DNA from: Knoxdaviesia capensis
Lineage: Eukaryota; Ascomycota; Sordariomycetes; Microascales; Gondwanamycetaceae
DNA: 64,000 nt
NCBI GenBank assembly: GCA_001510575.1
Contig: LNGK01000005.1
Span: 786,466-850,465, forward strand
Reading direction: 5' to 3'
Positions 1 to 13,100 of the stretch are shown in pieces. The stretch's first letter is position 1, and each line of letters starts with the position of its first letter. The notes beneath the pieces were generated by a model that saw only the letters and a list, made by a program, of their open reading frames with translations, had not been told where the DNA came from and did no database searches. The position numbers and the translations under genes are program-made.

Positions 1-3000
1 CCTCCCTCCGTCGATACCCAGACTGTGGCTCCCCGCTTCCCGGCACTGACCCGGCTAGTTGGGTTCCAGGTGACCACTGGGACCTTTTTCCGTGCCCTCT
101 CTCGCCAAAGCTTTTGCTTCTCCCTTCGTTCTTCGGCACCTGCAAGTGTGTCCCAATGACCCAAAAAGAATACCCGGATGGCTGGATTCAGGATATACGC
201 GGCGGTTCAAGTGGTACTACCGAGAAGTCTCTAGTTCTTGATGCAGTTCTAGGGTGCTGAAGACAAACAAAGGCGAAGTCTGGCTGGCTTCGAGAATCCC
301 AACCGTGGTCACGGCACACAGGGCTTTTGCTTGTTTGGTCTGGAGGGTTCAGACGGGGCGAGCGAAGGCGTCCCCGAGAGAGACCCCCATAGCATAACCA
401 GATATTGATACTGTTCAGTCGACCCTGCGAACCAGTCCCCCAGATATACCTGATTGCTCATGTTTCCGGGCCTGCTCTAGAACATCTTCTTCGCCTTCCA
501 TGTTTTTCCATCGCCGTGGCCGGCCATTGTCGCTCTTTATTTCGTTGTATATCTAGTCCCGGGATGCCGGACGGCCGCTCAACCGGCCGGCAGGCGGCAA
601 CCAACGGGCAAGGACTTTTATTCTAACAGCCGGCAGATGGGTAAAATCTTCCACCACCGTTCTTCTGTTCTTCCTTCTCTGGCCCATGCCCTCTTCCACA
701 CCAGAAACGCCGTTACCCGTTCGCGTGTCTCGCGGTCGCGCGGTCTCGGAGCGCTGGGTTGGGGTCAGGTAAGGCCAATGACTGCACATTGTTTCTGTTT
801 GTTTGCTTGCCAACCTGAGAACATTCGCCTCCGTGCCGCACTCTCCACAAGAAAAATCGACTCTGGGCCTGGGTCCTCGCCTCGTGGCTCAAGCAGCTGC
901 AGTTTCAATGCACCCTGCAGCAATCTCCAGATAACCTTCTTTTGTGTGTGTTCTGTCTATCTGTTTCTTCAAACAATGCACGGGAGACATGACCCCAAAC
1001 ATCCAAAATTTGTCCCCAGTACGCACGTTTCTACTCGACCGTGTAGCGCGAGACTGCCATGTAAGTCTGCACATCGGCCGGCTTGTCTCCGGACAGTGAA
1101 GAAAGAGACCAAAAAAAGTATCATTGCTTTTAAGCCTGATCTCGATACCACATTCGTCTGCCTCACCCAGCGTGAAAACGTAACCGAACCACGAGACTAT
1201 CCAGTACACAATCTTGAATACTGGCTGACACCACCAGGCTTGTGTCATATGCAGTTACGCAATCCGATAAAGACTTTTCGTGTTAGCTGGTGTGGTCTTA
1301 GAACGCAGGCCCTTCTCTGTGGGCGATACTCAGTCCCCGCATGAATTTTGTAGGTTATGTTATGGAAGTAGCGATAAGGGACTCGAGGACTCGAGGACCC
1401 TTTGCCCGTGAAGATACAAACCTTGGTTTGCAGCTAACTGGGCGAGCCACCGAAGCTGCATGGAGGGCAACAGCACCCTTTAACCGAGAGAGCCTAAAAA
1501 AAAAAAAGAACCACAGAAACTCCAATACACCCCGGAGCGCCTCGCATTGAATAACCAGCCAAGGAAAGCAAGGTACCAGCTAGAGAGGACAGCTCCAGCC
1601 AACTCTGAATTTCTCTCCCGCATATAAAAAACCCATTCCGCTTCTGCTCGTATCTGGTGCTTCTTCTATCGATGTGCGATTACGTCGGAGACCGAGCTCG
1701 CTGGGGCCACGACCAAAAGACAAAAAGCTTAAAAACTACCGCCACTGGCTGGCGGCAAGCGATTCCAGGGGTGGTGTTTATAACAATGGGTTTTAAGTTT
1801 AGACTATTGCCTTTTTGTGCGGCCCGACGGTTCAGGGATTGCGGCGGCAGAAACGGTCTGACGTAGGTGGATGCACTGAGGAGCACTTACACGGTATGTA
1901 CACTCAGTACCATGCCCACCGCCTGTGCATATACCAACCTGTACGGAGGGCGTGGCGAATCAGTCGAGAGGATATGATATAACCCAACCTTCTGATCAAT
2001 ATCACTAATCTGTCTGGAGCTGGCGGCACCACTCTGCCCTGGAGTCCAGGTCCACCCGCCCTCCTCGCAAGTTCGCGATCTGTGAGACAACGAGGACATG
2101 TGCGAGGACCTTTCTTACGACGGTTCTCCAAAGTGCCTCTCTTTTCCGAAATGAACCGGGGGGCGAATATACATTTCCAGCCTCGGCTGATGTCCACTGT
2201 CCAGGTGGGATGGTCGTGGGGGGGAAGCGAGCGCGGACTATGACAGCATAACACGCAAGGCGTGTGTGGAGGGATCGTGATGCTTGCCTGTGCTTGGTAC
2301 CAGCAGTCTCGCAAGAACCGGGATGGGAGAAACGGTCTGTACATGCACGCAGTATAGTAAATTATAGAACTAAGGCTTAAACCGGCCTGCACTGGCTCTC
2401 AGGGAGAGAGAAATATGGAATTATCTGAGATTACGATGATTCCTTTATCACATAAAAACCCCCCTTCACCAGATAGAAGAGAAAAAAAAAAGAAAGGCCA
2501 ATCGATTACGTCGTCCATTGAACCAAGATAACCTCCATTGAGAATCCGCCTCCCAGGCATTGAGTTTTGGCCTTTTTGCGGGGCGCTCCCCGGTTATCAG
2601 TGGGGGGTGGGTTGCTGCCCCAATGGGGCCCAACACGGTTGAAGCCTCACATGTCTAGAGGACGGAGTAGAAACGAAACCCTAAGATAGGCGGAGAGAGA
2701 CAGACTGAAGACTCCATTTAATGTGTTGGTGAGGCATGAAGTACAGTACTGACCTACCACCTCGCTTGCACCTGTTTTGTGTGTACTTGCACCACTGGCT
2801 CCGAGCCAACGCGCCCATGGAATGCCGAGCCCGGGGTTCACACCCCAATGATCCGGAATACTTACGCACCACCCACGCTCATTCTCACTCAGTTTCTTAG
2901 TATACAGCACATACGCTCAGAGATCCTCTCGCACCTTCTCGACGACGCGGAAAATGGGGGAGAGAGGGGACAACGAACGGAGCAATTGACAAATTCCGCG

Positions 3001-3960
3001 CATCCCCTAACTTGCCGCAGATGAAACTGGAGACTTCGCGGCCAGATTATGTTTCCACTGCCGAGACGCTCTCATCGACAACCCTACGCAATGATGTGCG
3101 CTTTCATATATACGTACAGGATAGTTCCTTGTGATATGTGGTTTGTGGTCTGGCCGGCCAAGACGGTCTGGTCTCGCGAATGGAACCCTGCCACACGGCT
3201 GCGAAGGTTAGAGCGAACAACCTTGACAGCTGGGCCACACTAAAACAGAGCGCGATCTGGCTTTAAGACGCCTGGGAGACATTGGCATTGGGTTTGTTTA
3301 AATTTCTTTTTTGAGTTTGCCACCGCTTATCGAGGTGATACGATGCCTGGCAGTGTGTGATTCGCTCCTGAGCGTCCGACGGTGGAACATTGGCGTGAGA
3401 CGACGAGGAATCTCTTCGTTAAATTGAAACTGAGAACAGAAACCTCGGTGATGTTGTGATCTTGAGTGCCTGTTATGATCTCCTATTACGCACTCAATAG
3501 GATCATCAGCCGCTGGAGAGGAGAAAGAGGGAGAAGAAGAGCGTGCAGGCCGGAGCGGCGTGTTCCTGGTTGGGTCGAGAAGGCCAGCTTTCATCGTCAC
3601 ATCTGAGGTTGTGCTGCCTTGACTTTTGCATTCCACACTGCGCGTTTTTCTTATACCGCAACCACGGGAACCTCCAAGGAGAACCCCAACATCCAAACCA
3701 AGGGACAACGGAGGTCCTGTCCTGAGAGTTGAGGGAGGAAAAACAGGGACAATGTCACCGTGATGCTACGTTCTGGCGGAGAGAAAGAGATATTTTTTTC
3801 AGGCTTGGGGACCACTGACACATGAAGCTAAGGAAGCCTGGTGTCTTGTAGGCGTGAGTGAGATCCTGGTAACTGCTAGTACGCATAGGGCAAGATAGGG
3901 CTGCGGGGACTGTGGAATGGAGAATGGAAGAATTGCCTCTTTTTAGGAATTATCATGTAC

Positions 3961-3984
3961 TTTTAATTTTTAATTTTTAATTTT
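3961..3984. repeat. AT-rich tandem repeat (unit TTTTTAA)
   Basis: About three copies of a 7-base TTTTTAA unit run into a short TA-rich stretch (tatatatat). It lies in the gene-poor block and no adjacent gene is evident. Confidence 0.7.
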
Positions 3985-5344
3985 ATATATATCTTTTCTC
4001 TGTGTCTTGCTCTTTTGACACTCCGGGACAGGCGTGCAAAAAGGTCCCAAATCTAAATAAGTGTTCTAGGCTAGCTAGGAGGCGACAGCGACAACATAGT
4101 CTCAGTCTGACAGCTCAAGAGCTAAGACACTATAGCTAACATCAACTGAATTCTCTACAGCCGTCGCCCAGGACAGGGCTTAGCTAGCTAAACAAGGCCG
4201 GCGAAGGGGGGCAGGTCCAAGTGGGAGGCTGACATCAAGCCCACAACCGCATCGACTTCAGGGCTCTCTCTCTCCCCACTGCCAATGGCAGGCACATGGA
4301 CTTTTTCGTCTGTAAGCCTGGGAGAGAGAGATCCCGAAACTGGACATCTTGCTCCGCGCGAGCGGGCCTTTGTTCCGGGGCGAGTTCTGGCCCAAAAAGG
4401 CACTTTTGCTAAGATATGATTCGACTGGTGGGCGCGCGCGGAACAAAAGGCTGAACAGACCCATTGTAGCGAGAGTGATCACTACTCATAGGGGCGAGAT
4501 ATGTGGTGTTTGCGCCTTGTAGCATGGATATAGACGGGGCCACAGAGCCGGGTAAGAGAAGAAGTAACTGCTACACGATACACAAGAGGGGCAGAGATAG
4601 GGTACAACCCGCGAGCACGGGACACCAGAACGTGCAGCATCCGTACGCCAGGCGGTTACATCAGGTCTGCACACATAACGGGACACGGCCTTTTCATGTC
4701 CGGCCCAGGTCTAGATCGAGCAGACTCCTGCGAATCTCGAGAACGGGGGTGAGAAAAAGTCGAACGATGGCCGGGAATAGCCAGCGCACAGAGCGGAGGG
4801 TCTAGAAAACAAGGTGCTTACCTGAAAAGCGGGCTTGGGCACTTTTCCAGTTCAATGCAGCACTCCAAAGAGAGATAGAGGGTGGAGGGAGAGGCAAGCA
4901 CCCATTCCAGTACATACACCGCGAGGGAGAAAGCCGAAAGAAGAATAAGGACTGCACGCCAAGAGGAGGACATTAGCTGGAGAGCGTAGCACTGACTATG
5001 GAGGAGGGGTGTTAGTGAACGAGATAGGTCACAGTGATACACGATAACGAAGATTATGTGGTCCTTTGAAGGTCTTGGGAGTAATCTGATGCTAAAAACA
5101 CAATGTGCCGTGGGATGACTCCAACAATGGTAGTAAAGCCAGCACCCATCCAACACACCTTGCATTCATTTGTGAAAGATGTTATGCCCCTCCAACCCTT
5201 ACCAACACTGGGCACACATATCCCCCCGCCGGGGGGGACCAAGCGAACCAATGAGAGCCGCATTGTCGGGGCAGGCTGTATCCAAGTCTACATGAACCGG
5301 TGAGTCCAGAAAAAGCAACCGGTGAAGTCAGTTCAGGGCTTTTC

Positions 5345-5372
5345 AACGAGTGTTTAACGAGTGTTTAACGAG
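5345..5372. repeat. Short tandem repeat (unit acgagtgttta)
   Basis: The 11-base unit acgagtgttta occurs twice in direct succession, followed by a partial third copy (acgag). Non-coding context. Confidence 0.7.
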
Positions 5373-6043
5373 GGCACATATAGGGTTGACAGGGGGGCCC
5401 AGAGAACGTGTGAGTGGGGCTGGCGACGCTGCAGTGACATGAGAGCGCACACAGAGATAGCACCACTTCAAGGTATTTTGGAGGTACCGCGGTTGAAAAC
5501 AAGGTTGGTGAAGATCCTGGGCTAGAACTCCAGTGAACCGAGACCAAATACCAGATATACCATCGTGGACACCAAAAAAATGCACAAAAGGTTCTAGGTT
5601 GGCGGCATGGAACCAGAAACTCGCAATTAGTGCCAGGACTGTGACCGGGGGTCGGGCCTTGGCAATCCGGTGATGTCATTGTGTGGGCCGTGCTGTCCTG
5701 GAAAGATGTGTGTGCCATTGCTTTTTGCCAACTTGAATCGTGTGCATGGAAGAAGTATGTGCTGGGGGAGCGAGCGAATGCTTATTTCGTTTGCTGTATA
5801 GGTGCGTGCGTGCGTGCACTTGCTTTCCTCACCCGCACCCTTCATCCCGTAGTTTCGGCCCTATACCCTCAGATTTCCGCAAGATAAGGTGCTGCCCAGA
5901 CTGTTGAGGCCAGAGTCTTTCATCATTTCTTCGTATTGTGCGCACTAGCATGCCTAACCAACCGGTGATGAGACCTGTAGTATTTTGTTTTTCCGGTTAG
6001 GGGGACGATTGTGCAGTGTCAAGCACCGTGTTTAGCTGTTTGT

Positions 6044-6084
<41 letters not shown>
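6044..6084. repeat. (CT)n microsatellite
   Basis: About 20 uninterrupted CT dinucleotides in the gene-poor block. Its length makes the copy number likely to vary between strains. Confidence 0.95.
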
Positions 6085-6088
<4 letters not shown>

Positions 6089-6290
6089 GATCTGCCCATG
6101 TCACGATGCCGAAAAAAGGATGGTACATGAATCCCTCTCTGTGTCTGACACACACTTGGCCGTCAAGTCTCGATAGTGATAGGTGGCTCATATCTTCCGC
6201 GAAGCTGTGATGATGGATTGATGAGCAACGAAGGAAGGAGCGACCCATTGTCGTGCCTGCCGTCTTCCCGTTCCCGAGTTTCGTAGCCGT

Positions 6291-6312
6291 GTTCCTTCCT
6301 TCCTTCCTTCCT
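6291..6312. repeat. (TTCC)n microsatellite
   Basis: About five TTCC units in a row, 200 bases downstream of the CT microsatellite, in non-coding sequence. Confidence 0.9.
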
Positions 6313-9300
6313 GTCTTACAGCACGTTCACCGCCATATGTCACAGAAATCCTTCACACTTTCCGTCTTGAAATTTAAACATTTTTCTAGCCGGAGTTCCA
6401 TTTTTGTTCTGGGCGTTTTCCGGAAGTGTTCCATTTTGCTCTTTTTTCAACGTCCTACGTCAAACACGGAATTCCGCTTCGTCCCCTCCCCCTTTCTCGA
6501 CTTCGCATTCGCAAGTTCTCTCTATGCCCATGTAATAGCCGTTATATATATGGGGATCACCGGCACAATGAAGTCAATGTGGCTTTGCTCGCAAGTTTTA
6601 TACATCGTACTGTCCCTTTTCTACTGCGTATAGTGTATCCCGCTTGCGGCCCAGGAAGGGGGGAGAGAATTGGCTGGCTGGGATTGCGGGTATAAAAGCT
6701 GTTGTTCATGACGGCGTTGGGCCCCCAGTGTTCTGCATTTCTTGTCAGTGGCCCTGCCGTCCGGAGGAAATGCCCCGTCGCGATTCTACTGGAAGACAGC
6801 TTTTATGGTGGCCGGGCTCGCTTGGTGCAAGGTCAACCGTAGTGAATGCTACGCTGACTTTCCCTTCCACTTCCCTGCCCATGTCAGACGGTTTTTCTTG
6901 TACCCTTCCTTGATCCTGACCTCATGGACGGGGCCCAAGATATACCCGACATCTCATATCACCTACCTGTGACTGCAGACACGTCCAGACTCCTGCTGTT
7001 GTCGTGCTTCTCACTTCTAGAATCGGATCAATCACCTACAGCTGCATGGTCTGTGTGTTGTAGTGTACATACTGTGTGCGTGCCCAAGCCACAACGGCTG
7101 TGCCTGGTTCTTAGCCGTCACAGAGCTATGTTTAACACCATTAGCCTTTAATCTGAGCATCGGAACCCTCTGAAACCGTGCATTTCGTGGTATTTTTGTA
7201 TCACGTTCTAGCCCTGAAAAGTCTAGTCCACGCGCGTGTTGGGACTGTTCGGCCCCTCAAAGATCTGCGCATCTACACTGCTGATCAGCGATGCTTGATC
7301 TGGGAGAGTCTTGAAAGGTAAAAACAGAAGCAACACGAGATACAGACACCTGTGTGAGGCATTGCTGGGTGATATGTTCCGTGCATCTCTCGATGTTCAG
7401 CCCACCCAGCCACCTAAGCTCCCCAGTATCCATTGCATCGTAACAGTAGTAGACAGGCATGAGTGCTGTAGGCTATAATCCTCCGCCAGGTGGAGTGGCA
7501 TTGGGCGTCTGCTGTTATGCTTAAATCCGGAGGAGCGTTGAGCCTCACCGGGTATCTAACCCTGACCCCAAACCCGCTTGATTCCATGACTCCGGAGAAG
7601 CTCTTGTAGCGAAGCTTCGTTGTCTTTAATCTCTGTGTGTTTCCAAAGCGGAGTTGGGATTGCGTGCCACGTAGATGGAGCTGGTTGGAGGAATTGTCTT
7701 TGCTACCAGGGTAGGGAGGAAGAACATCTCCGGATAGGGTATCAGTCGGTCGCTTGTGCAACAATGAAGAAGCTTATATTCTCTCAGATTATTAACGTGG
7801 AGAGTCCCGGGCATAAGCAGGTTTCAAACATCTATCTGGTCTGGCGAGGAGAAGGGAAATTCTGCATGCACTACCAGGCATGACGGGCTGTTGGTTGAAA
7901 AAGAGAAAAAAGAATTTGTTCTGGAGTCTCCATGGCTGCAGTTGTTAGTTACCCCGAATGTCTCAGTTGGAGACCGCTCACATCTGCACTATATCTGCCC
8001 CCCTAAGTTCATCCATACTGCGGATGAAAGTATACCAACTTTTGTCTGTCTAGACCCCTCCACGCCCCCATGCCGAGAGACCTGTAGAGGCTGTCTACTA
8101 CGCGCCACCCCCCTCCTCTACTTCTTGTTTTCTGCATTTCCTGCCTTTTCTGTTCTTGCCGCCCATCGAGCAGACGGCAAACCCACATGGCTGCCTTTGC
8201 AACGCGATATGGAGAGCCCAGTGGAGTGGGAAACTGAGGCAAATAGTAGCCATATAATCCACGGTACAAACCAGTGTTTTTGATACCACTCTGCGTTCGT
8301 GCTTTTAGCTTTTCTTTTCGCCTTCACTGGGATCCATTCTGCTGCACACCCATAGTACTTCGAACTCTCACATGAAGCTATGCGCATAGACTTACCACTA
8401 CTACCGCAGACCTTTTCCTGTCCTCCGCCCAAGTCAGTCCCCATGTTGCAGTGCTCTAGTCTGCCTGAACCAACACACGCCGGATTAAATCTGGCCCGAA
8501 ACACGACCAAAGCAAAGGTCCTCCCGGCTGGGAAGCCTAAAGGGCCCCAGAGCCCGCAAAAAGCTGCACCAAGCACGCCTTCAATCTAACTACCACCACT
8601 CTGTCACATTTGAGAGCCCGGACGAAATGTGAGAGGTCTCTTCTTCCCGCCGTCCACGTACCACACATGCCAACAAGCCACACACACACACCCTCACACA
8701 GTATCTGAAGCCTAATCCCACCGGTGTTCTGTCCCCACGTCTTGCAAGTAATCACCGGCCAGCTTCTTCACCGGTTCCCCAGCCCCGTTCTATATCTGGT
8801 TGGCCTTCCCCCCCCCCCGCTTTTCTGCTGCTTTGCTTCGTCTATGCATGGCCTAGACAACAGCGGGTTTGGTCTCCTCTCTGCTTTAATTTAGTGAGCC
8901 TGCAGACAACCCTCTTGTTGAATGCAGCCTGCTTCATTTATCGTCCCAGTGGCCTGTGTCTTGTGCTTGCTCCAAATATATATCTCCAACACACCTGTTC
9001 CGGCGTGCTACGGGCTGGATTTGGAGGGCACTTGAATAATGCCTACCCCAGATAACCCATGCTACACATATAATGCTTCGGCGTTCAGGCCGTGACTCGA
9101 TACACAAACGAGGGAATGGCCACTGGAATAGTCTGCGTAGGACACACACCTTCCCGAACCCTCCCACATATAGGACGTACATGTAGGTAGAAACACCGGA
9201 CGGCCTGTTTGCACGGCTGGATACAGCTTGCAACTAGGGAACAACCACGTTTGCCACACCAACCCTGCGTTTCCGCGCTCACAAGAGAACCTGCACGTCT

Positions 9301-10108
9301 TAGCGAGAGACCATGTCGGTATATGTATGAACGTCTGGCGATAAAGAGAGGCCCGGATGAGGAGCTACAAAACGAGGCGGCCCATAAGAGAAACTTTGCT
9401 TCTTCCTCCCCCCTTCCGTTCGGGCAAGTTGTTGTCTTCGCCACTAGCCTCGTCAAGCACCCTTCCTGTGAATCCATCTTCCTGGTGATTATGTGATCTC
9501 ACGGAGCGGTGCATTGGCCGCAGTGGGCCAATGCTGATCTGATAACGCTGGTAGGGAGAGAGCGGACGCTATCTCACGAGGCATCAGGTGGAAGACGTCA
9601 AGAGGTCGTGGCAAGGGGGAGATCATTCATGTAGATGCTCGGCCCATTAAGTCATTGTCGTGCCACTACCAAGGCCCTCTCCCTCAATTAACTTCCCTTC
9701 GGATAGTCTGCATTATCCACAATTATCCGTGATAACTGGGAGAGCATCCTCCAAGCCGGCGGCCGCGTCAAGGTTGCACGGGATGTTATCTGCGTCCAAC
9801 CCAGGCGTTGCTCTGACCACCATCACATGCGCAGATTCCATCGCACATTGCCATCGTCTCTACCGGTATATCAAACACCTACGTGTTCAATCCCGTCGGC
9901 TTTGCGCTCACCGTCTGGGGGAAAGTGGCCTCACCACAGCACGATAGCGGGTCGTTGTCCAATGGTAGCTTTCTCGCGAGAACGGCCGTTGTTTTGCTCT
10001 GGATTCTGCTTTTTGTCTGGTGGTAAGGGGTGATAAGAGCGTCCCAGCGGACCAGGAACCGGCCAAGAAACTGCCACTAGCCTTGTATGCACACGCGGGA
10101 CAGTCCAG

Positions 10109-10131
10109 GTACACTCACACTCACACTCACG
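10109..10131. repeat. CACACT-type tandem repeat
   Basis: Three to four copies of a cacact hexamer. A second short (CA)n run follows near 10198-10213. Both are non-coding. Confidence 0.7.
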
Positions 10132-13100
10132 CTTTGAGCCACGCTCGACACTCACTCCCGAGACAGAAGCGGACATGGGTACGTGGGTGGCACACCCTCA
10201 CACACACACACACTACGACTGTTCTGAAGGTGTCCATGTGTCTCATGTCATTTCTCCCAGACCGGTCCATCCGTCTAAGCCGGTTAGGGTTGGGAGGATC
10301 GGGGTTGGAGACGAGAAAAAAAGTGGAAGTCTCTTGGCTAAATCCATTGAGGTTGCGTTTGTTTCTGATATGTGAGGTTGTCTGTAGGTCTGTGGATATC
10401 CTGTGGTGGGAGGGTAGCATGACGTCAATCCGGGAGGAGAGCCGGGGGGAAGAGAAGTGGAGGGGGGGTTCCTTTTCCAACCCGGTCTCGGACAATTGTG
10501 CCGGTCCACCATCCTTGCTCAGTAATGTTTATCTGCGCAATCTCTCCGTGAGATAATCCAAACCGCTGGGCCAACTGAAGCGTTCTTGTTTCCACTATGT
10601 GCACTCTCTATCCAAGGACGGGTATATCGCTTAAGAAGCTACCGAAGCCGATGCAGTTGCTGGATATAGAAGGATTTCGGGGTTCCTGGACATGGGGGGG
10701 AAGAGAGGAGCATATCACCCGCGATCCCCTTTTCGCTATAGTAGTTCCCCTGACCAGCAATCGAGCTCCATCGGGTCTGAGTAACGCTGGAGTCTGGAGC
10801 GGTTCTTCTCTCTGCTCCCCAGCAGCAGAAGCCTGCGACCAGAAGCCGTGAAGAACCCACCCGCCTGGCCTAGACTTCCGCAAAAGGGAAGTTCCAGGCT
10901 GGGCCACCCGAACCCCTAAGGTTTGTGTATCCTTGGACCCGGTGAGGCGTTCTAGGGCATCACAGAGCTTTGGCTGGGGAAGCACTCTTCGAGGGTGTGT
11001 ACATGTCGGTAAGTTCGTCTTTCAGTCTTGGTACTGTATGTACATGGGGAAGAGAGATACCTGACCCCGACCTAGGCCCTTTTGGCCAGGCCCAGACTGA
11101 TGGACCACACCTCTTTGGCCGTCGCTCGGGGACTAATACGATAGTGATTGCGTTTCCGCGAGTTCTAGCCACCTGAAGATCCAACCTTTCTGTTTTGCCT
11201 ATTACGCCGTATGTGGAATAGGGTTTCGGGTTGTGCATGATATATACACGCCCCCTCCCATGCGGTCACCTTCGTGCAGCAAACCAATCTGACAATGGTC
11301 AAATTGTCCCATACGACGTACCTATGAGTGAGAGAAGCAATAGTGAATACACGTTGCTGTCTCTCTCCGAGGGTTTAGTGCCCTCTACAGGGGAGTCTTC
11401 CATGCAGACTTTGGCTCTATACCACATCATTGACGCCATCTCGGGCTGTTCAACCGGCCATGTTCAGACCGCCTTTCAGCCATATGGCCCGGGAGAGTCG
11501 GTGGCTGGTGGAGCACTGAGAGGCTGGGTAGGCTGATTCCCGGCCAGCTCATACTGGAGAATCAGTTGCCATTACCGGTCCGTGAAGCCTGGCCGACCGA
11601 GGAAACTAGCAGGGAAGAGTCTGTGTGCAGCTTACTCGCTCAAGCGTCGAATTCGGGGTCCCTTTCCCAAAGAGACAACTGCTGCCATACGTCGGCCGTC
11701 AGTGTCCCCTCTCTTGCGGGTGTTTGCCGGTATCTGGTAGTTCTCAGTACTTTGTGGCAACAGATCACCAATGCATTTCCATGGCTCCGCCCAAAAAGAC
11801 CCAATGCTACTGGACCACGACGCGTCCCCAGGATCCGGGAACTTCCAGAACAAGCCGTCAGGAAGCTTGGCCATAGGTGGGAAATTTGCCAGTTTCAATA
11901 TAGGAGAAGGCGAGATTGAATACCCGTTCCCCGGCGGGGGAAATGATCCCAGGGATCAAGATGTGTGAGACCCCCCCTCATTCATCTTCTCTAGAGTTCC
12001 AACACGCCATGCAGTGTCACTCTGAAAATAGGAACAAAACAGGACCTATCGGGTGCCATTGAGTTTATATCGACATGTAGCGAATATGTAATGCGTCTCT
12101 TTGCCAAAAGCAACTCTTGTTTTCCTGCTTTTGTTCCTCGCGTGGAGTTTCACGTGGGAGTGACACCATCGCTTCGCTAGGGCGGGGGGCGTTTGGGAGG
12201 TGTATGATGCAGGAGACAAACCTCCGATACGGATGCAGACATGCTCCCAGCCCATGGTTCGCGGAGAAGCTTATGCCTGTATATTTCTTTGGTTTCCGTG
12301 AAAACAGGGACTTTCAGCTCTTTTCTCTCTTTGACGCCGGCTTTCATGCCAGCTCTTCTCTGCCTCAGCGATTGCCGATTCCGCACTGTGGATGAGAAGA
12401 AGCAAAGATTCCTTCTAAGCTGCAGCTGTACCAGAGCGGATGCTCCCCGTCCACCGTATCTTCTGCTTCACGCTCCTCTTTCCTCGTCGTGCAACCCCTA
12501 CTTATGATCTGTTGATGAGCCGGAGAGGGAGAGGGAGGAATACCACCGTAGCCTCCAAAAGATCCGGCATGCTTTGCCTAGCGTCATCTGGGTTTTATTG
12601 ATCCGCTGTCGGTAGGGTGTCCTTGCAATGCATCCAGGGCGTTGAGATATAACGACGTCTAGGCCAAGCAGTCAGGTGTGTGGCAAAAGTGACACAAAAG
12701 GGTAGGACAAGCAGTAGCATGCATGTACCGAATAGGAAACGCTGGATAGTATGGGCGGGAGGACTTGCTCCCTTTGAGAAGGAGATCCCACCGTATCACA
12801 CAGATAGTACGGGATGTCTCGGACTGGGCTGGAACTTCTTGCATTGGCCAGTCCAGACTCATTGGCCGTGTTATTCATTATCGTAAGCACCTGCATCATC
12901 ATGCATGCATGCTGCCTGTATGTCTTGACGAATCACAGGCCCGGGGTCTTGGGCTCCTCTCGTTGCTCTCAGGCTGGCTGTGACTGCTGTGGCCATTGAC
13001 GTGAGTAGCCAGCCTAAGCCTCGCGAGATTCGCTCCATATGGCCAGTCATGCGTAAAATTAATGCAGCCCACGAGAATACTGCTCGGTCATTCCCCCTCC

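Noticed and set aside
637..1344. 235-codon open frame near the left edge
   Set aside because: No codon bias like that of the real genes, no motif, and overlapping frames on the other strand are equally open.
6044..6312. CRISPR-like or transposon repeat array
   Set aside because: These are simple CT and TTCC microsatellites without spacers, terminal repeats or coding potential.
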